This document shows, piece after piece, positions 23,780 to 30,869 of a stretch of DNA of 55,398 nt (the stretch's first letter is position 1; each line of letters opens with the position of its first letter). Below the pieces are notes generated by a model, which was not told the origin of the DNA, did no database searches, and saw only the letters and a list, made by a program, of their open reading frames with translations. Origin of the DNA: Lachnospiraceae bacterium (lineage in GTDB: Bacteria > Bacillota > Clostridia > Lachnospirales > Lachnospiraceae). The position numbers were made by a program, and so were the translations under genes. The DNA is taken from NCBI GenBank assembly GCA_022796795.1, contig JAAWJI010000026.1:1-55398 (forward strand), in the 5' to 3' direction.

Positions 23780-24334
23780 TCACCACCAGCCAACGCATCT
23801 TCCAACCCAATACCCCAGCCCCAGCGCCCAGCTGGAAAATATCCCGTACAGGATCACCGGCCCGGCGATGGTAAAGATCTTGCAACCGATTCCGAACACC
23901 TGTCCCTCTTTTTGAAACTCTATGGCCGGCGCCGCCACGGAGTTGGCAAACCCGGTGATTGGTACCAGGGCTCCGGCTCCGCCCCATTTGGCTATGCCCG
24001 GATAAATATTCAATCCGGTCAAAACCACACTGGCGAGAATCAACAGCAGGGAACACCAGGAACCCGCCGTCTGCTTGTCCAATCCCTGTGCGCCGGCCAT
24101 GTTCAGAATTCCCTGGCCTATACAGCAGATAATCCCGCCGGTGATAAAGGCCTTAAGCATCTCCAGGGGAAGGCTGTGGGTGGGCGTCACCTGCTTCACA
24201 TACTCGCCATACTTCTTTTTCTGCTCCGCATCCAGGGTGTCCTGAACGGAAAGCTCCTGCAGGATCTGCTCCTTCTCCTGCTGTTTTTCCTGATCTTTTC
24301 TGGTCTGATTGTCTCCGTTTTCCATGTCTGCCAT
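23780..24334 (-). CDS. spoVAC: stage V sporulation protein AC (SpoVAC)
   Basis: About 184 residues from ATG 24334 (GAGAGGAG upstream). A long charged N-terminal region (residues 1-55, Lys/Glu/Gln-rich) precedes four or more transmembrane helices. Family phrases: KKYGEYVKQVTPTHSLP, KAFITGGIICCIGQGI, GAGALVPITGFANSVAAPAIEFQKEG (in parts) and FGIGCKIFTIAGPVILYGI. SpoVAC is the membrane-embedded, mechanosensitive-channel-like component for dipicolinic acid transport. Downstream, where spoVAD normally follows, there is a remnant segment and a dead ATPase; spoVAD is 7.5 kb away on the same strand. Confidence 0.94.
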   Translation of the reverse strand: MADMENGDNQTRKDQEKQQEKEQILQELSVQDTLDAEQKKKYGEYVKQVTPTHSLPLEMLKAFITGGIICCIGQGILNMAGAQGLDKQTAGSWCSLLLILASVVLTGLNIYPGIAKWGGAGALVPITGFANSVAAPAIEFQKEGQVFGIGCKIFTIAGPVILYGIFSSWALGLGYWVGRCVGWW

Positions 24335-24458
24335 GCTTCTTGCTCCTCTCTTTCCCGTCTCATCTCTCAATAGCTTTCGTCTTACCAGCGCCTTTTATCC
24401 CTCAATGCCTTCTGTTTTCTGCTGCATTTCCTGTTCTCTAGCCGCCCCCCAGGTTTCT

Positions 24459-24875
24459 CTACCACCTCTGGGCAAAAAACAGCAGGGCTCCCAGGGTACG
24501 CCCCAAAGCCATGCTCAAAATAATAAGCTCCATTCCCCGTCGCAGGGTAATTCTCCTGGTAAATATGGGGATAATGTTCACAATCTCTGTCAGCGCCATG
24601 GCCCAGGCTCCCACAAAGATTCCGGCAAACGCCCCGAATATACCAGCGCCAATGCGGCCCACCGGCAGAATCACCTCATAGACGCTGGCCAGATTTCCCA
24701 GAATTCCGCCCAGAGCTATGGCGTCCTCATACCAGAATACATATTTGGCCGTGTGGGTTTTTCCTGCAAACCGGGACACCACCCCCAGGGCGATAATCAG
24801 GGCAAACAATCCTCCCGCCACGGCAAATCCTGCGGAGAGTCCCACCAGCCCCAGCAATGTCTGCTGCCACCACAT
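24459..24875 (-). CDS. spoVAB: stage V sporulation protein AB (SpoVAB)
   Basis: 138 residues with four hydrophobic helices; LLGLVGLSAGFAVAGGLFALIIALGVV, ALGGILGNLASVYEV and IFGAFAGIFVGAWAMALTEI-type segments match SpoVAB. It starts at 24875, six bases after the SpoVAA stop, and an 84-base gap separates it from the longer spoVAC ORF. Part of the spoVA set; its exact role in dipicolinic acid movement is not known. Confidence 0.9.
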   Translation of the reverse strand: MWWQQTLLGLVGLSAGFAVAGGLFALIIALGVVSRFAGKTHTAKYVFWYEDAIALGGILGNLASVYEVILPVGRIGAGIFGAFAGIFVGAWAMALTEIVNIIPIFTRRITLRRGMELIILSMALGRTLGALLFFAQRW

Positions 24876-24881
24876 GTTCCC

Positions 24882-25526
24882 TCATCCTTCCTTTTTATGC
24901 ACGCCGTTTCGGCCCGCAGTCATAATCAGGGTGGTATCCACATCATCCTCATACTGTCGCATCTCCACCTCAATGGGCGTGGGATCCTTGGTAAGCCGCC
25001 GTCCTCCCAGATGATTGAAAAACGCGATAATTCCCACAGAGAGTCCCAGAGAATAGGTCAGCTCCAGGATGGTGAATCCATTGGAGGCCTCCCCGGTTAC
25101 CATCTCATAGATTTGGGCAAAGAGTTTGGTGGTGGATACGTCATTGTTAAAGGCCATGATGGAAAATACCGATCCAAAAAATGCAATCAGACATACAAGA
25201 CTTATTTTCAGGAATAATAACAAGGGAGGGTCCCCATCCCTGGTAGAATATTCCACAATAAAATCCGTCTCACCCATATTCTGGATCTCCAGATTAGGAC
25301 AGGTCTCATGAATTTTCTGTACCACTTCCACCACAGAGCAAATCTGCCGGGCCGCACAGGTGTGAGATCCTTTTTTAATATTCTGAAAGGTAAAGAGCTT
25401 CAATGGCTTCAGCTTGTTTACCACTGCCTGATTGCTGCACTCCAGATCCGCCACGTCCCCAAGAGCCACGGTCTGGGTGCGGACCGCCATATTTTTTTCA
25501 AATTTTATATAGAGAATATCGCTCAC
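24882..25526 (-). CDS. spoVAA: stage V sporulation protein AA (SpoVAA)
   Basis: About 214 residues. The start is a GTG at 25526 (VSDILYIKFEKNMAV) with AAGGAGG upstream, and it overlaps the stop of the small gene before it (GTGA); an in-frame ATG further up has no ribosome site. The N-terminal half is soluble (TQTVALGDVADLECSN, IQNMGETDFIVEY) and two transmembrane helices follow (KISLVCLIAFFGSVFSIMAF and SLGLSVGIIAFFNHLGG), as in SpoVAA. The C-terminus carries TKDPTPIEVEMRQYEDDVD. Confidence 0.92.
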   Translation of the reverse strand: MSDILYIKFEKNMAVRTQTVALGDVADLECSNQAVVNKLKPLKLFTFQNIKKGSHTCAARQICSVVEVVQKIHETCPNLEIQNMGETDFIVEYSTRDGDPPLLLFLKISLVCLIAFFGSVFSIMAFNNDVSTTKLFAQIYEMVTGEASNGFTILELTYSLGLSVGIIAFFNHLGGRRLTKDPTPIEVEMRQYEDDVDTTLIMTAGRNGVHKKEG

Positions 25527-25732
25527 AGCAGGACCTCCTTTTCCGGCTCCAGCACAATCGCCGGACAACTGACCCATTGGAAATCCCAATGGGAATCCAT
25601 GTTATACCAGACAAAGGTTCCTCCTTCGTAGGACTCCTGCTCTTTCTCGCCAAACACATAATATAGGACGCCAAATACTGCGGCCGCCAGCACCAATACT
25701 ACCAGACAGACCCTGTATTTCATGCGGTTCAT
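25523..25732 (-). CDS. small single-pass membrane protein in the spoIIA-spoVA operon
   Basis: 69 residues from ATG 25732, behind GGAGG; a longer ORF to 25825 has no ribosome site. MNRMKYRVCLVVLVLAAAV is an N-terminal signal anchor, and the rest (EKEQESYEGGTFVWYNMD to VLEPEKEVLL) would lie outside the membrane. Its TGA overlaps the spoVAA GTG. I recognise no family. Its place between sigF and spoVAA suggests a sporulation role. Confidence 0.65.
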   Translation of the reverse strand: MNRMKYRVCLVVLVLAAAVFGVLYYVFGEKEQESYEGGTFVWYNMDSHWDFQWVSCPAIVLEPEKEVLL

Positions 25733-25892
25733 ACCATTCCTCCATTTTTCCCGCCAAATCTCTCTGTTATCTTCTGTCGCGGGTTTTATGCCCTTAGTGT
25801 GTCCTGGTATCTCCATATTATACATCTGGTCCTTTGTATAACGAATCAGGAAACGGCGATGTACTTTCCCATTTCAAAAGAAAAGAATGGTT

Positions 25893-26612
25893 TTATAAAA
25901 TCATTCCCCGCATACGCAGCAGCACCTTCTTCTCCATTCGCGACACCTGCACCTGGGTCATTCCCATCCGCTCCGCCACCTGTACCTGTGTTTTATCATA
26001 AAAAAACCGAAGAAGAATCAGCTCCCGCTCCCTGGGCTCCAGCTGGGACAGTACCCGTTCCAGCATCACCTTGCGCAAGGTTTCCTCCTGCATATCCGTG
26101 GCTGCCTCCGCCATTTTGTCTAACAGACAAAAACCGTCTCCTTCACTCTGATAGAGGGTGCGCTGCAAAGACTCCACCTCTGCGCTGCTGTCCAGAGCCT
26201 GTACCAGCTCTTCCTTCTCCACCCCCAGTATTTTCGCCAATTCCTGCACATCCGGTTCCCGGCCTTCCCGCATACAGAACCGTTCCTTTTCAAAGCCTGC
26301 CCGCATAGCCAGCTCCTTTAGGGAACGACTCACCTTAATCATGCTGTCATCCCGCAGAAACCGTTTAATCTCCCCGGCAATCATGGGCACCGCATAGGTG
26401 GAAAATTTCACGGAAAACTGCAGATCAAAGCGGTCAATGGCCTTCATAAGGCCAATAGCTCCGATCTGAAACAAATCCTCCGCCTCCACTCCCCGTCCGA
26501 AAAAACGGCGGGCCACGTGATGTACCAAACCCATATTTTCCTCTATCAGCTGTTCTCTGGCAGATTTATCCCCTTCCTGTGACCGCAGAATAAGCTCTGA
26601 CAACCGATCCAT
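25893..26612 (-). CDS. sigF: RNA polymerase sporulation sigma factor SigF
   Basis: 239 residues with the full sigma-70 group 3 architecture: region 1.2/2 (ENMGLVHHVARRF, EDLFQIGAIGLMKAIDRFDLQFSVKFSTYAVPMIAGEIKRFLRDD, in parts), region 3 (SLKELAMRAGFEKERF) and region 4 (LEPRERELILLRFFYDKTQVQVAERMG with HTH VQVSRMEKK). SigF directs the first forespore-specific programme. It follows spoIIAB by four bases; SpoIIAB holds it inactive until SpoIIAA is dephosphorylated by SpoIIE. Confidence 0.97.
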   Translation of the reverse strand: MDRLSELILRSQEGDKSAREQLIEENMGLVHHVARRFFGRGVEAEDLFQIGAIGLMKAIDRFDLQFSVKFSTYAVPMIAGEIKRFLRDDSMIKVSRSLKELAMRAGFEKERFCMREGREPDVQELAKILGVEKEELVQALDSSAEVESLQRTLYQSEGDGFCLLDKMAEAATDMQEETLRKVMLERVLSQLEPRERELILLRFFYDKTQVQVAERMGMTQVQVSRMEKKVLLRMRGMIL

Positions 26613-26616
26613 AGGC

Positions 26617-27057
26617 TTATTCCATCCGCTTTCCCAAGAGCTTTTGCATCCGGACTCTTGTCCCTTTTCCAGGTTTGGAGTCTACCTGGATTTCATCCAT
26701 AAACGCTTCCATAAACAAAAAGCCCATACCTGAACGTTCCAGCTCCGGCTTTGTGGTATACATAGGCTCCATGGCCTTCTCTACATCCGGGATCCCCACT
26801 CCGGTATCCGAAATCTCCAGCTCCAGCTGTTGTCCATCCAGACGCGCCTCTATGGTTACCGTATGTACGCCTCCCTCATAACCGTGAATAATGGCATTGG
26901 TCACAGCCTCCGACACGGCAGTCTTCACATCCGCCACCTCCTCCAGGGTGGGATTTGCCTGGGTGAGAAAAGCCGCAACCACCACCCGGGCAAAGCTCTC
27001 ATTCTCTGAGATGCTGTCAAACTCCAGTTTCATCTGATTCTTAATCTGCTTTTTCAT
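26617..27057 (-). CDS. spoIIAB: anti-sigma F factor SpoIIAB
   Basis: About 146 residues from ATG 27057 (GAGGAGGAGCGT just upstream; the ORF could extend 6 codons further but this site is better). GHKL ATPase/kinase motifs: N-box region DVKTAVSEAVTNAIIHGYEGG, G1 LEISDTGVGIPDVEKAMEP and G2 RSGMGFLFMEAFMDEI. It binds SigF and phosphorylates SpoIIAA. Overlaps the spoIIAA end by 17 bases. Confidence 0.97.
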   Translation of the reverse strand: MKKQIKNQMKLEFDSISENESFARVVVAAFLTQANPTLEEVADVKTAVSEAVTNAIIHGYEGGVHTVTIEARLDGQQLELEISDTGVGIPDVEKAMEPMYTTKPELERSGMGFLFMEAFMDEIQVDSKPGKGTRVRMQKLLGKRME

Positions 27058-27391
27058 ACGCTCCTCCTCTTTCATCCTTTTTGACAGAAATTAATTTCAT
27101 AACGCCTGAAATTCTTAAGATCCGCTCCACATGATCGCTTACATGCACCGCCAGCATCTCGCCCCCCAGGGCCCGCATAATCTTATACCGCCCCATAAGC
27201 ATCCCGATGCCCGAGCTGTCGCAGAAAACGGTCCGGGAAAAATCAAAAATCAACCTGTGGATATCCTCTGTCCTTAAAATACGGTCCGTCTCTTCCCGTA
27301 CCTCATCCGCCGCATGGTGATCCAGCTCCTCCGGAACCCGAACCACCAAAAGCGTTCCCTTCTGCTCCGTCAATCTGACTCTGTTCATCAT
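27041..27391 (-). CDS. spoIIAA: anti-sigma F factor antagonist SpoIIAA
   Basis: 116 residues, STAS fold. FDFSRTVFCDSSGIGMLMGRYK holds the phosphorylatable Ser; flanking regions (TLLVVRVPEELDHHAADEV, GEMLAVHVSDHVERILRISGV) are standard. Unphosphorylated SpoIIAA frees SigF from SpoIIAB. It is the first gene of the sporulation operon, with GGAGGAGC upstream of tandem ATGs. The preceding 440 bases hold the tandem repeat at 27464-27680. A sigma-H promoter is expected but I could not place one with confidence. Confidence 0.96.
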   Translation of the reverse strand: MMNRVRLTEQKGTLLVVRVPEELDHHAADEVREETDRILRTEDIHRLIFDFSRTVFCDSSGIGMLMGRYKIMRALGGEMLAVHVSDHVERILRISGVMKLISVKKDERGGAYEKAD

Positions 27392-27463
27392 CCTTAGCTC
27401 CTCCTTTTTCTTCCTAACTTAATGTCACTATTTCGGGAATTCCGCTCTCATGCCTATTTCTCC

Positions 27464-27680
27464 TTCACAGCAATAAACTCCGTTCCTCATATCCTTTCCT
27501 CCAAATTTCACCTTTTTCTCACAGTTCCTTATTTTTATTCATGTCCCCAAATTTCACCTTTTTCTCACAGTCCATTATTTTTATGCCTGTACCTAAAATT
27601 TTACTTTTTTCTCACAGTTCCTTATTTTTATACCTGTCCCTAAATTTTTCTTTTCTGACAGTTCACCATTTTTATGGCTG
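27464..27680. repeat. imperfect tandem repeat (about 46 bp) upstream of spoIIAA
   Basis: A unit containing ctcacagttccttatttttat then a tgtccc-type spacer and aaatttcacctttttct recurs with ctcacag-like starts at 27464, 27518, 27564, 27611 and 27655, so periods are about 54, 46, 47 and 44. Because the period is not a multiple of three and drifts, it is not coding. It occupies the gap between the TPR-protein stop (27833) and spoIIAA; 27392-27832 has no other gene. On the minus strand each unit reads AAGGAACTGTGAGAAAAAGG followed by TGAAATTT, loosely like a sigma-H -35/-10 pair. Confidence 0.8.
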
Positions 27681-27832
27681 CTATCCACAAATTTTTTAGA
27701 TATACGCCGCGTCTCTCTGGATGCGAGTGTAGAAAATCTAAATTTACACAAAAAGAAAGAGACACACCAATCATGGTATGTCCCCTAACTTCAGGGTTTC
27801 TCCTGCGTTCTTTTTCACATCTTTCCTTGCTG

Positions 27833-29239
27833 CTACTGCTGCTGTTCTTCCTCTTCTGGCTGCTGTCCCACCTGAGCCTCCAGCCTTTTCACCGCATTGC
27901 GGGAGTAGTTGGCCCGCTCTGTTCCCGGCAGCATCTGCTCAAACTGACTGAAATAGGCAATGGCCTTTTCGATCTGTCCTACGCTCTCGCAGGACCGGGC
28001 CAGATAATACAGGGCATATCCGTTTTCGTAGGATGCATCAGCCAGCACAATGGGCTCCAGCTGTGTAATAGCCTCCTCATAGTTCTTTGCCTCATAGGCC
28101 TGATTTCCCGTTTCATAGGCCTCCTTGTAAGCTTCCGGGTTGAGGGTAATGTCAATCTGCCGGAACAGAGCCATAGCCGGCTCGGAAAGCGTTGTCGTAT
28201 CAATCTCAGCCAGCAAAGCCTTGGCGCCCTCCCGGTCCGCTGCGTTGTAGGCGGCGGCTGCCTCCATAAGCTGATCCGCTGCGCTGGAGGTCTCTTCCTC
28301 CACCTCCGGCTCCTCCTCCATCTGCGCTATCTGGTTCTTCAAATTCTCCAGCTCCTGATTCAAGCTGTCGATGGTGGCCTGCCGGGCGGAGAGCTGATCG
28401 CTGTATTCCACAATCTGCTGATTGGCCTGGCTGCGGGCCGACTGGATCTTGGCCGGTATGATGAGGAACCACATAAGGGCCACGCCCACCACCAGCCCGA
28501 TGATAATATTCACAATCACATTGGCGCCGGAATTGTCTTTGTAGGTAGCCGGCATAATGATAGTCTCATTCCCGCTGGTGTAGGAGATCACATCCTTGGG
28601 CTCCTCCTTCTTATTTCCCGCCTTCTCCAGAATCTCATCCAGCTCCTGCTGATATTGCAAGGATAAGGTATCGGTGCGGTCAATGTTCAGGGCCCGCTTT
28701 AGTTCCCGGCCCGCCCGCTCATAATTCTCTGTTTTAATATAGAGAAGAGCCAGCAGCCGATGCGCCTTCACCAGCCTGGAATTTAAGGAAAGCACCTTTT
28801 TCAGCTGAATAATAGCCAGATCCTCGCTGCCCTGCTGGCAGTACAGCAGGGACTGGTTATATTTCTTTACCGTCTGATTGATAGTCTCCAGGCGGGCCTG
28901 ATTGGCCTGGATAGCCTGGATATACTTATCCGCAATATTTTTTTCCGGCTCCAGATTCTTGCTGATGATCCACTCTGTAAGGGCATCCACCACCTCGCCG
29001 ATCTCAAAATAAACCAATCCCAGCAGATTTCTTGCCTGTATATTCCTTTTATCTACCTCTAAGCTGTATTTCAAATCCTGGATTGCTCCGGATAAATCTC
29101 TCACATTTGCCTTGGCCAGACCCGAATTGTAATACCTGTTGGAAATCCGCACCAGCCTGTTAAAACTCTTCACATCCACGCCGCATCCAGGACAGTATTC
29201 CTGCCCCGTAAGCTCTGCGCCACACTTGATACAAAGCAT
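27833..29239 (-). CDS. zinc-ribbon, TPR and coiled-coil membrane protein
   Basis: 468 residues in clear order: a zinc ribbon (MLCIKCGAELTGQEYCPGCG, two CxxC), an N-terminal TPR array (about 30-200; GLAKANVRDLSGAIQDLKYSLE, SRLVKAHRLLALLYIKTENYERAGREL), a transmembrane helix (VIVNIIIGLVVGVALMWFLII, about 240-260, first 20), a coiled coil (QIVEYSDQLSARQATIDSL to IAQMEEE), and C-terminal TPRs (EGAKALLAEIDTTTLSEPAM, YEAKNYEEAITQLEPIV, YENGYALYYLARSCESVGQ). The ending is glutamine/glutamate rich. It would place one TPR array in the cytosol and one outside. Exact job unknown; it is the last gene of the valS-folC run. Confidence 0.8.
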   Translation of the reverse strand: MLCIKCGAELTGQEYCPGCGVDVKSFNRLVRISNRYYNSGLAKANVRDLSGAIQDLKYSLEVDKRNIQARNLLGLVYFEIGEVVDALTEWIISKNLEPEKNIADKYIQAIQANQARLETINQTVKKYNQSLLYCQQGSEDLAIIQLKKVLSLNSRLVKAHRLLALLYIKTENYERAGRELKRALNIDRTDTLSLQYQQELDEILEKAGNKKEEPKDVISYTSGNETIIMPATYKDNSGANVIVNIIIGLVVGVALMWFLIIPAKIQSARSQANQQIVEYSDQLSARQATIDSLNQELENLKNQIAQMEEEPEVEEETSSAADQLMEAAAAYNAADREGAKALLAEIDTTTLSEPAMALFRQIDITLNPEAYKEAYETGNQAYEAKNYEEAITQLEPIVLADASYENGYALYYLARSCESVGQIEKAIAYFSQFEQMLPGTERANYSRNAVKRLEAQVGQQPEEEEQQQ

Positions 29240-29262
29240 ATATTCACCCTGCTTTCCTGTCC

Positions 29263-29424
29263 TTAATACTGATCCTGGTCCTGGTTCTGGTTCTTCATTT
29301 CCTTCAGCATTTCCTGCAGAAGATCCGTAATATCCATGGGTTTATGATGGTATACGTTCTCTTCCACCTCTTCGACCTCTAAGCTTGGATGAAATTTTTT
29401 CAACTCTTCCTCAAAATTAATCAT
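29263..29424 (-). CDS. small acidic protein overlapping folC
   Basis: 53 residues starting at ATG 29424, which overlaps the folC stop by four bases (ATGA). MINFEEELKKFHPSLEVEEV opens it, and it ends in MLKEMKNQNQDQDQY with a Gln/Asp-rich tail. It is predicted mostly helical and soluble. I know no named family. The overlap, the acidic composition and the short gap (23 bases) to the TPR gene make it a likely real gene. Confidence 0.65.
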   Translation of the reverse strand: MINFEEELKKFHPSLEVEEVEENVYHHKPMDITDLLQEMLKEMKNQNQDQDQY

Positions 29425-30734
29425 GCGCTCCTCCTTCTCAACTCTCTCTTAATGCCTCCCACCAGATAAAGGGATCCCACACAGAACAAAATCCCTTCCT
29501 CTCCCTTTCTCTTCAGCGCCGTATCCAAAGCCTCCCCAATCTGGGGCTTTTCTATGATCTCCGCCTTTGAAAATCTGCCGAAACAAGCTGCCAGCTCCCC
29601 GGTGCTTACGGACCGGTCGCAGCCCACCTCTGTGATCACCACTGTGTGAAAATGCAGCTCCTGGCAGATGATCTCTATCATATGTTCATAATCCTTGTCG
29701 CTCACTGCTGAAAACAGCAAGGCAACCGGATGTTTCTCCTCCAGGCGCCGGGCCGTCTTCACAAACTCTGCCACACCCGCCTTATTATGCCCTCCATCCA
29801 GGATCACTCCCGGCAGCACGGTCTCCATGCGGCCCTGCCACTTCATCTCTGTGATTCCCCGACTTATGATATCCTCTGTAAAAATTCCCTCCTGATCTAT
29901 CACACGGATCGCAGTAATCGCCTCCAGCGCATTCATCACCTGATATTCCGCTACGCTGGATATACGAAGCCCACTATATTCATAATACCCAGAACAAATG
30001 GAAAAATCAACATATTTATCCGTTTCTTCCAAAATTTTGTACATGGAGGACCGGATTCCGTATGCCTCCACGCCCATCTCCTCTGCCTTTGCCAGAATCA
30101 CCTCTTCTGCCTCCGGACTGGTACCGTCATAGATTACCGGCGCTCCCGCCTTGATGATTCCCGCCTTTTCCCCGGCTATAGCCCCAATGGTATTCCCCAG
30201 ATACTCCACATGATCCAGGCTTATGGAGGTGAGGATCACAGCCAAAGGATGTCCGATGGCATTGGTGGCGTCCAGCCGGCCCCCAAGGCCTGTCTCTAAC
30301 ACCAGATATTCCACCCGGGCCTTGGAGAACAGCACCATTCCCACCAGAAACAGGATCTCAAAATAGGTGGGATGAGCATACCCCTCTGCCTGAATCTCCT
30401 CCACACATTCCATAACCTGCCGGAAAGCAGCCAGAAATTCTTCATTGCGCACCGGCTCCTGGTCAATCTGAAACCGCTCGTTGATCTCCACCAGATGAGG
30501 GGAGGTAAACAGGCCGGTGTGCTTTCCCGCCGTGGTCAAAATAGAGGACAGAAAAGCGCACACAGAGCCCTTTCCGTTTGTCCCCGCCACATGCAGAATT
30601 TTCATCTGATCCTGGGGATTTTGCAGTCTTTCCAGGATAGCTCTGGTATTCTCCAGCGTATTCTTCTTGGTAAATTTAGGCGTCTCGTCAATATATGCGA
30701 CAGCCTCCTCATAGGTCATGGTCTTGTAGTTCAT
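29421..30734 (-). CDS. folC: folylpolyglutamate synthase/dihydrofolate synthase
   Basis: 437 residues. Mur-ligase family: P-loop HVAGTNGKGSVCAFLSSIL at about residue 45, GLFTSPHLVEINERFQ, ETGLGGRLDATNAI, SLDHVEYLGNTIGAIAGEKAGI, and C-terminal DGGHNKAGVAEFV. It adds glutamates to folate cofactors, ATP-dependent, in the cytosol; many Firmicutes have one bifunctional FolC. It follows valS by 135 bases (30735-30869, no gene). ATGA overlap with the small protein downstream. Confidence 0.96.
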   Translation of the reverse strand: MNYKTMTYEEAVAYIDETPKFTKKNTLENTRAILERLQNPQDQMKILHVAGTNGKGSVCAFLSSILTTAGKHTGLFTSPHLVEINERFQIDQEPVRNEEFLAAFRQVMECVEEIQAEGYAHPTYFEILFLVGMVLFSKARVEYLVLETGLGGRLDATNAIGHPLAVILTSISLDHVEYLGNTIGAIAGEKAGIIKAGAPVIYDGTSPEAEEVILAKAEEMGVEAYGIRSSMYKILEETDKYVDFSICSGYYEYSGLRISSVAEYQVMNALEAITAIRVIDQEGIFTEDIISRGITEMKWQGRMETVLPGVILDGGHNKAGVAEFVKTARRLEEKHPVALLFSAVSDKDYEHMIEIICQELHFHTVVITEVGCDRSVSTGELAACFGRFSKAEIIEKPQIGEALDTALKRKGEEGILFCVGSLYLVGGIKRELRRRSA

Positions 30735-30869
30735 CGTTTCCTCTCTCCTGAGAAATCCAGGGCGCGGGGCAGATTTGGTGATTCTGCCCCTGGCTCCTGT
30801 TCCTCTGTCATTTAGAACTGCCGACAGTCCAGACCCTGTTCTTTAGGCCTGGGAAACTGCCTCTGGGTT

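Noticed and set aside
27422..27643. Plus-strand ORF over the tandem repeats
   Set aside because: It is phenylalanine/serine/proline rich, spans repeats whose period is not a multiple of three, and has no ribosome site.
27464..27680. CRISPR-like array of repeats
   Set aside because: Units are imperfect, adjacent with almost no unique spacers and no cas genes are nearby; the period drifts between 44 and 54. A tandem repeat fits better.
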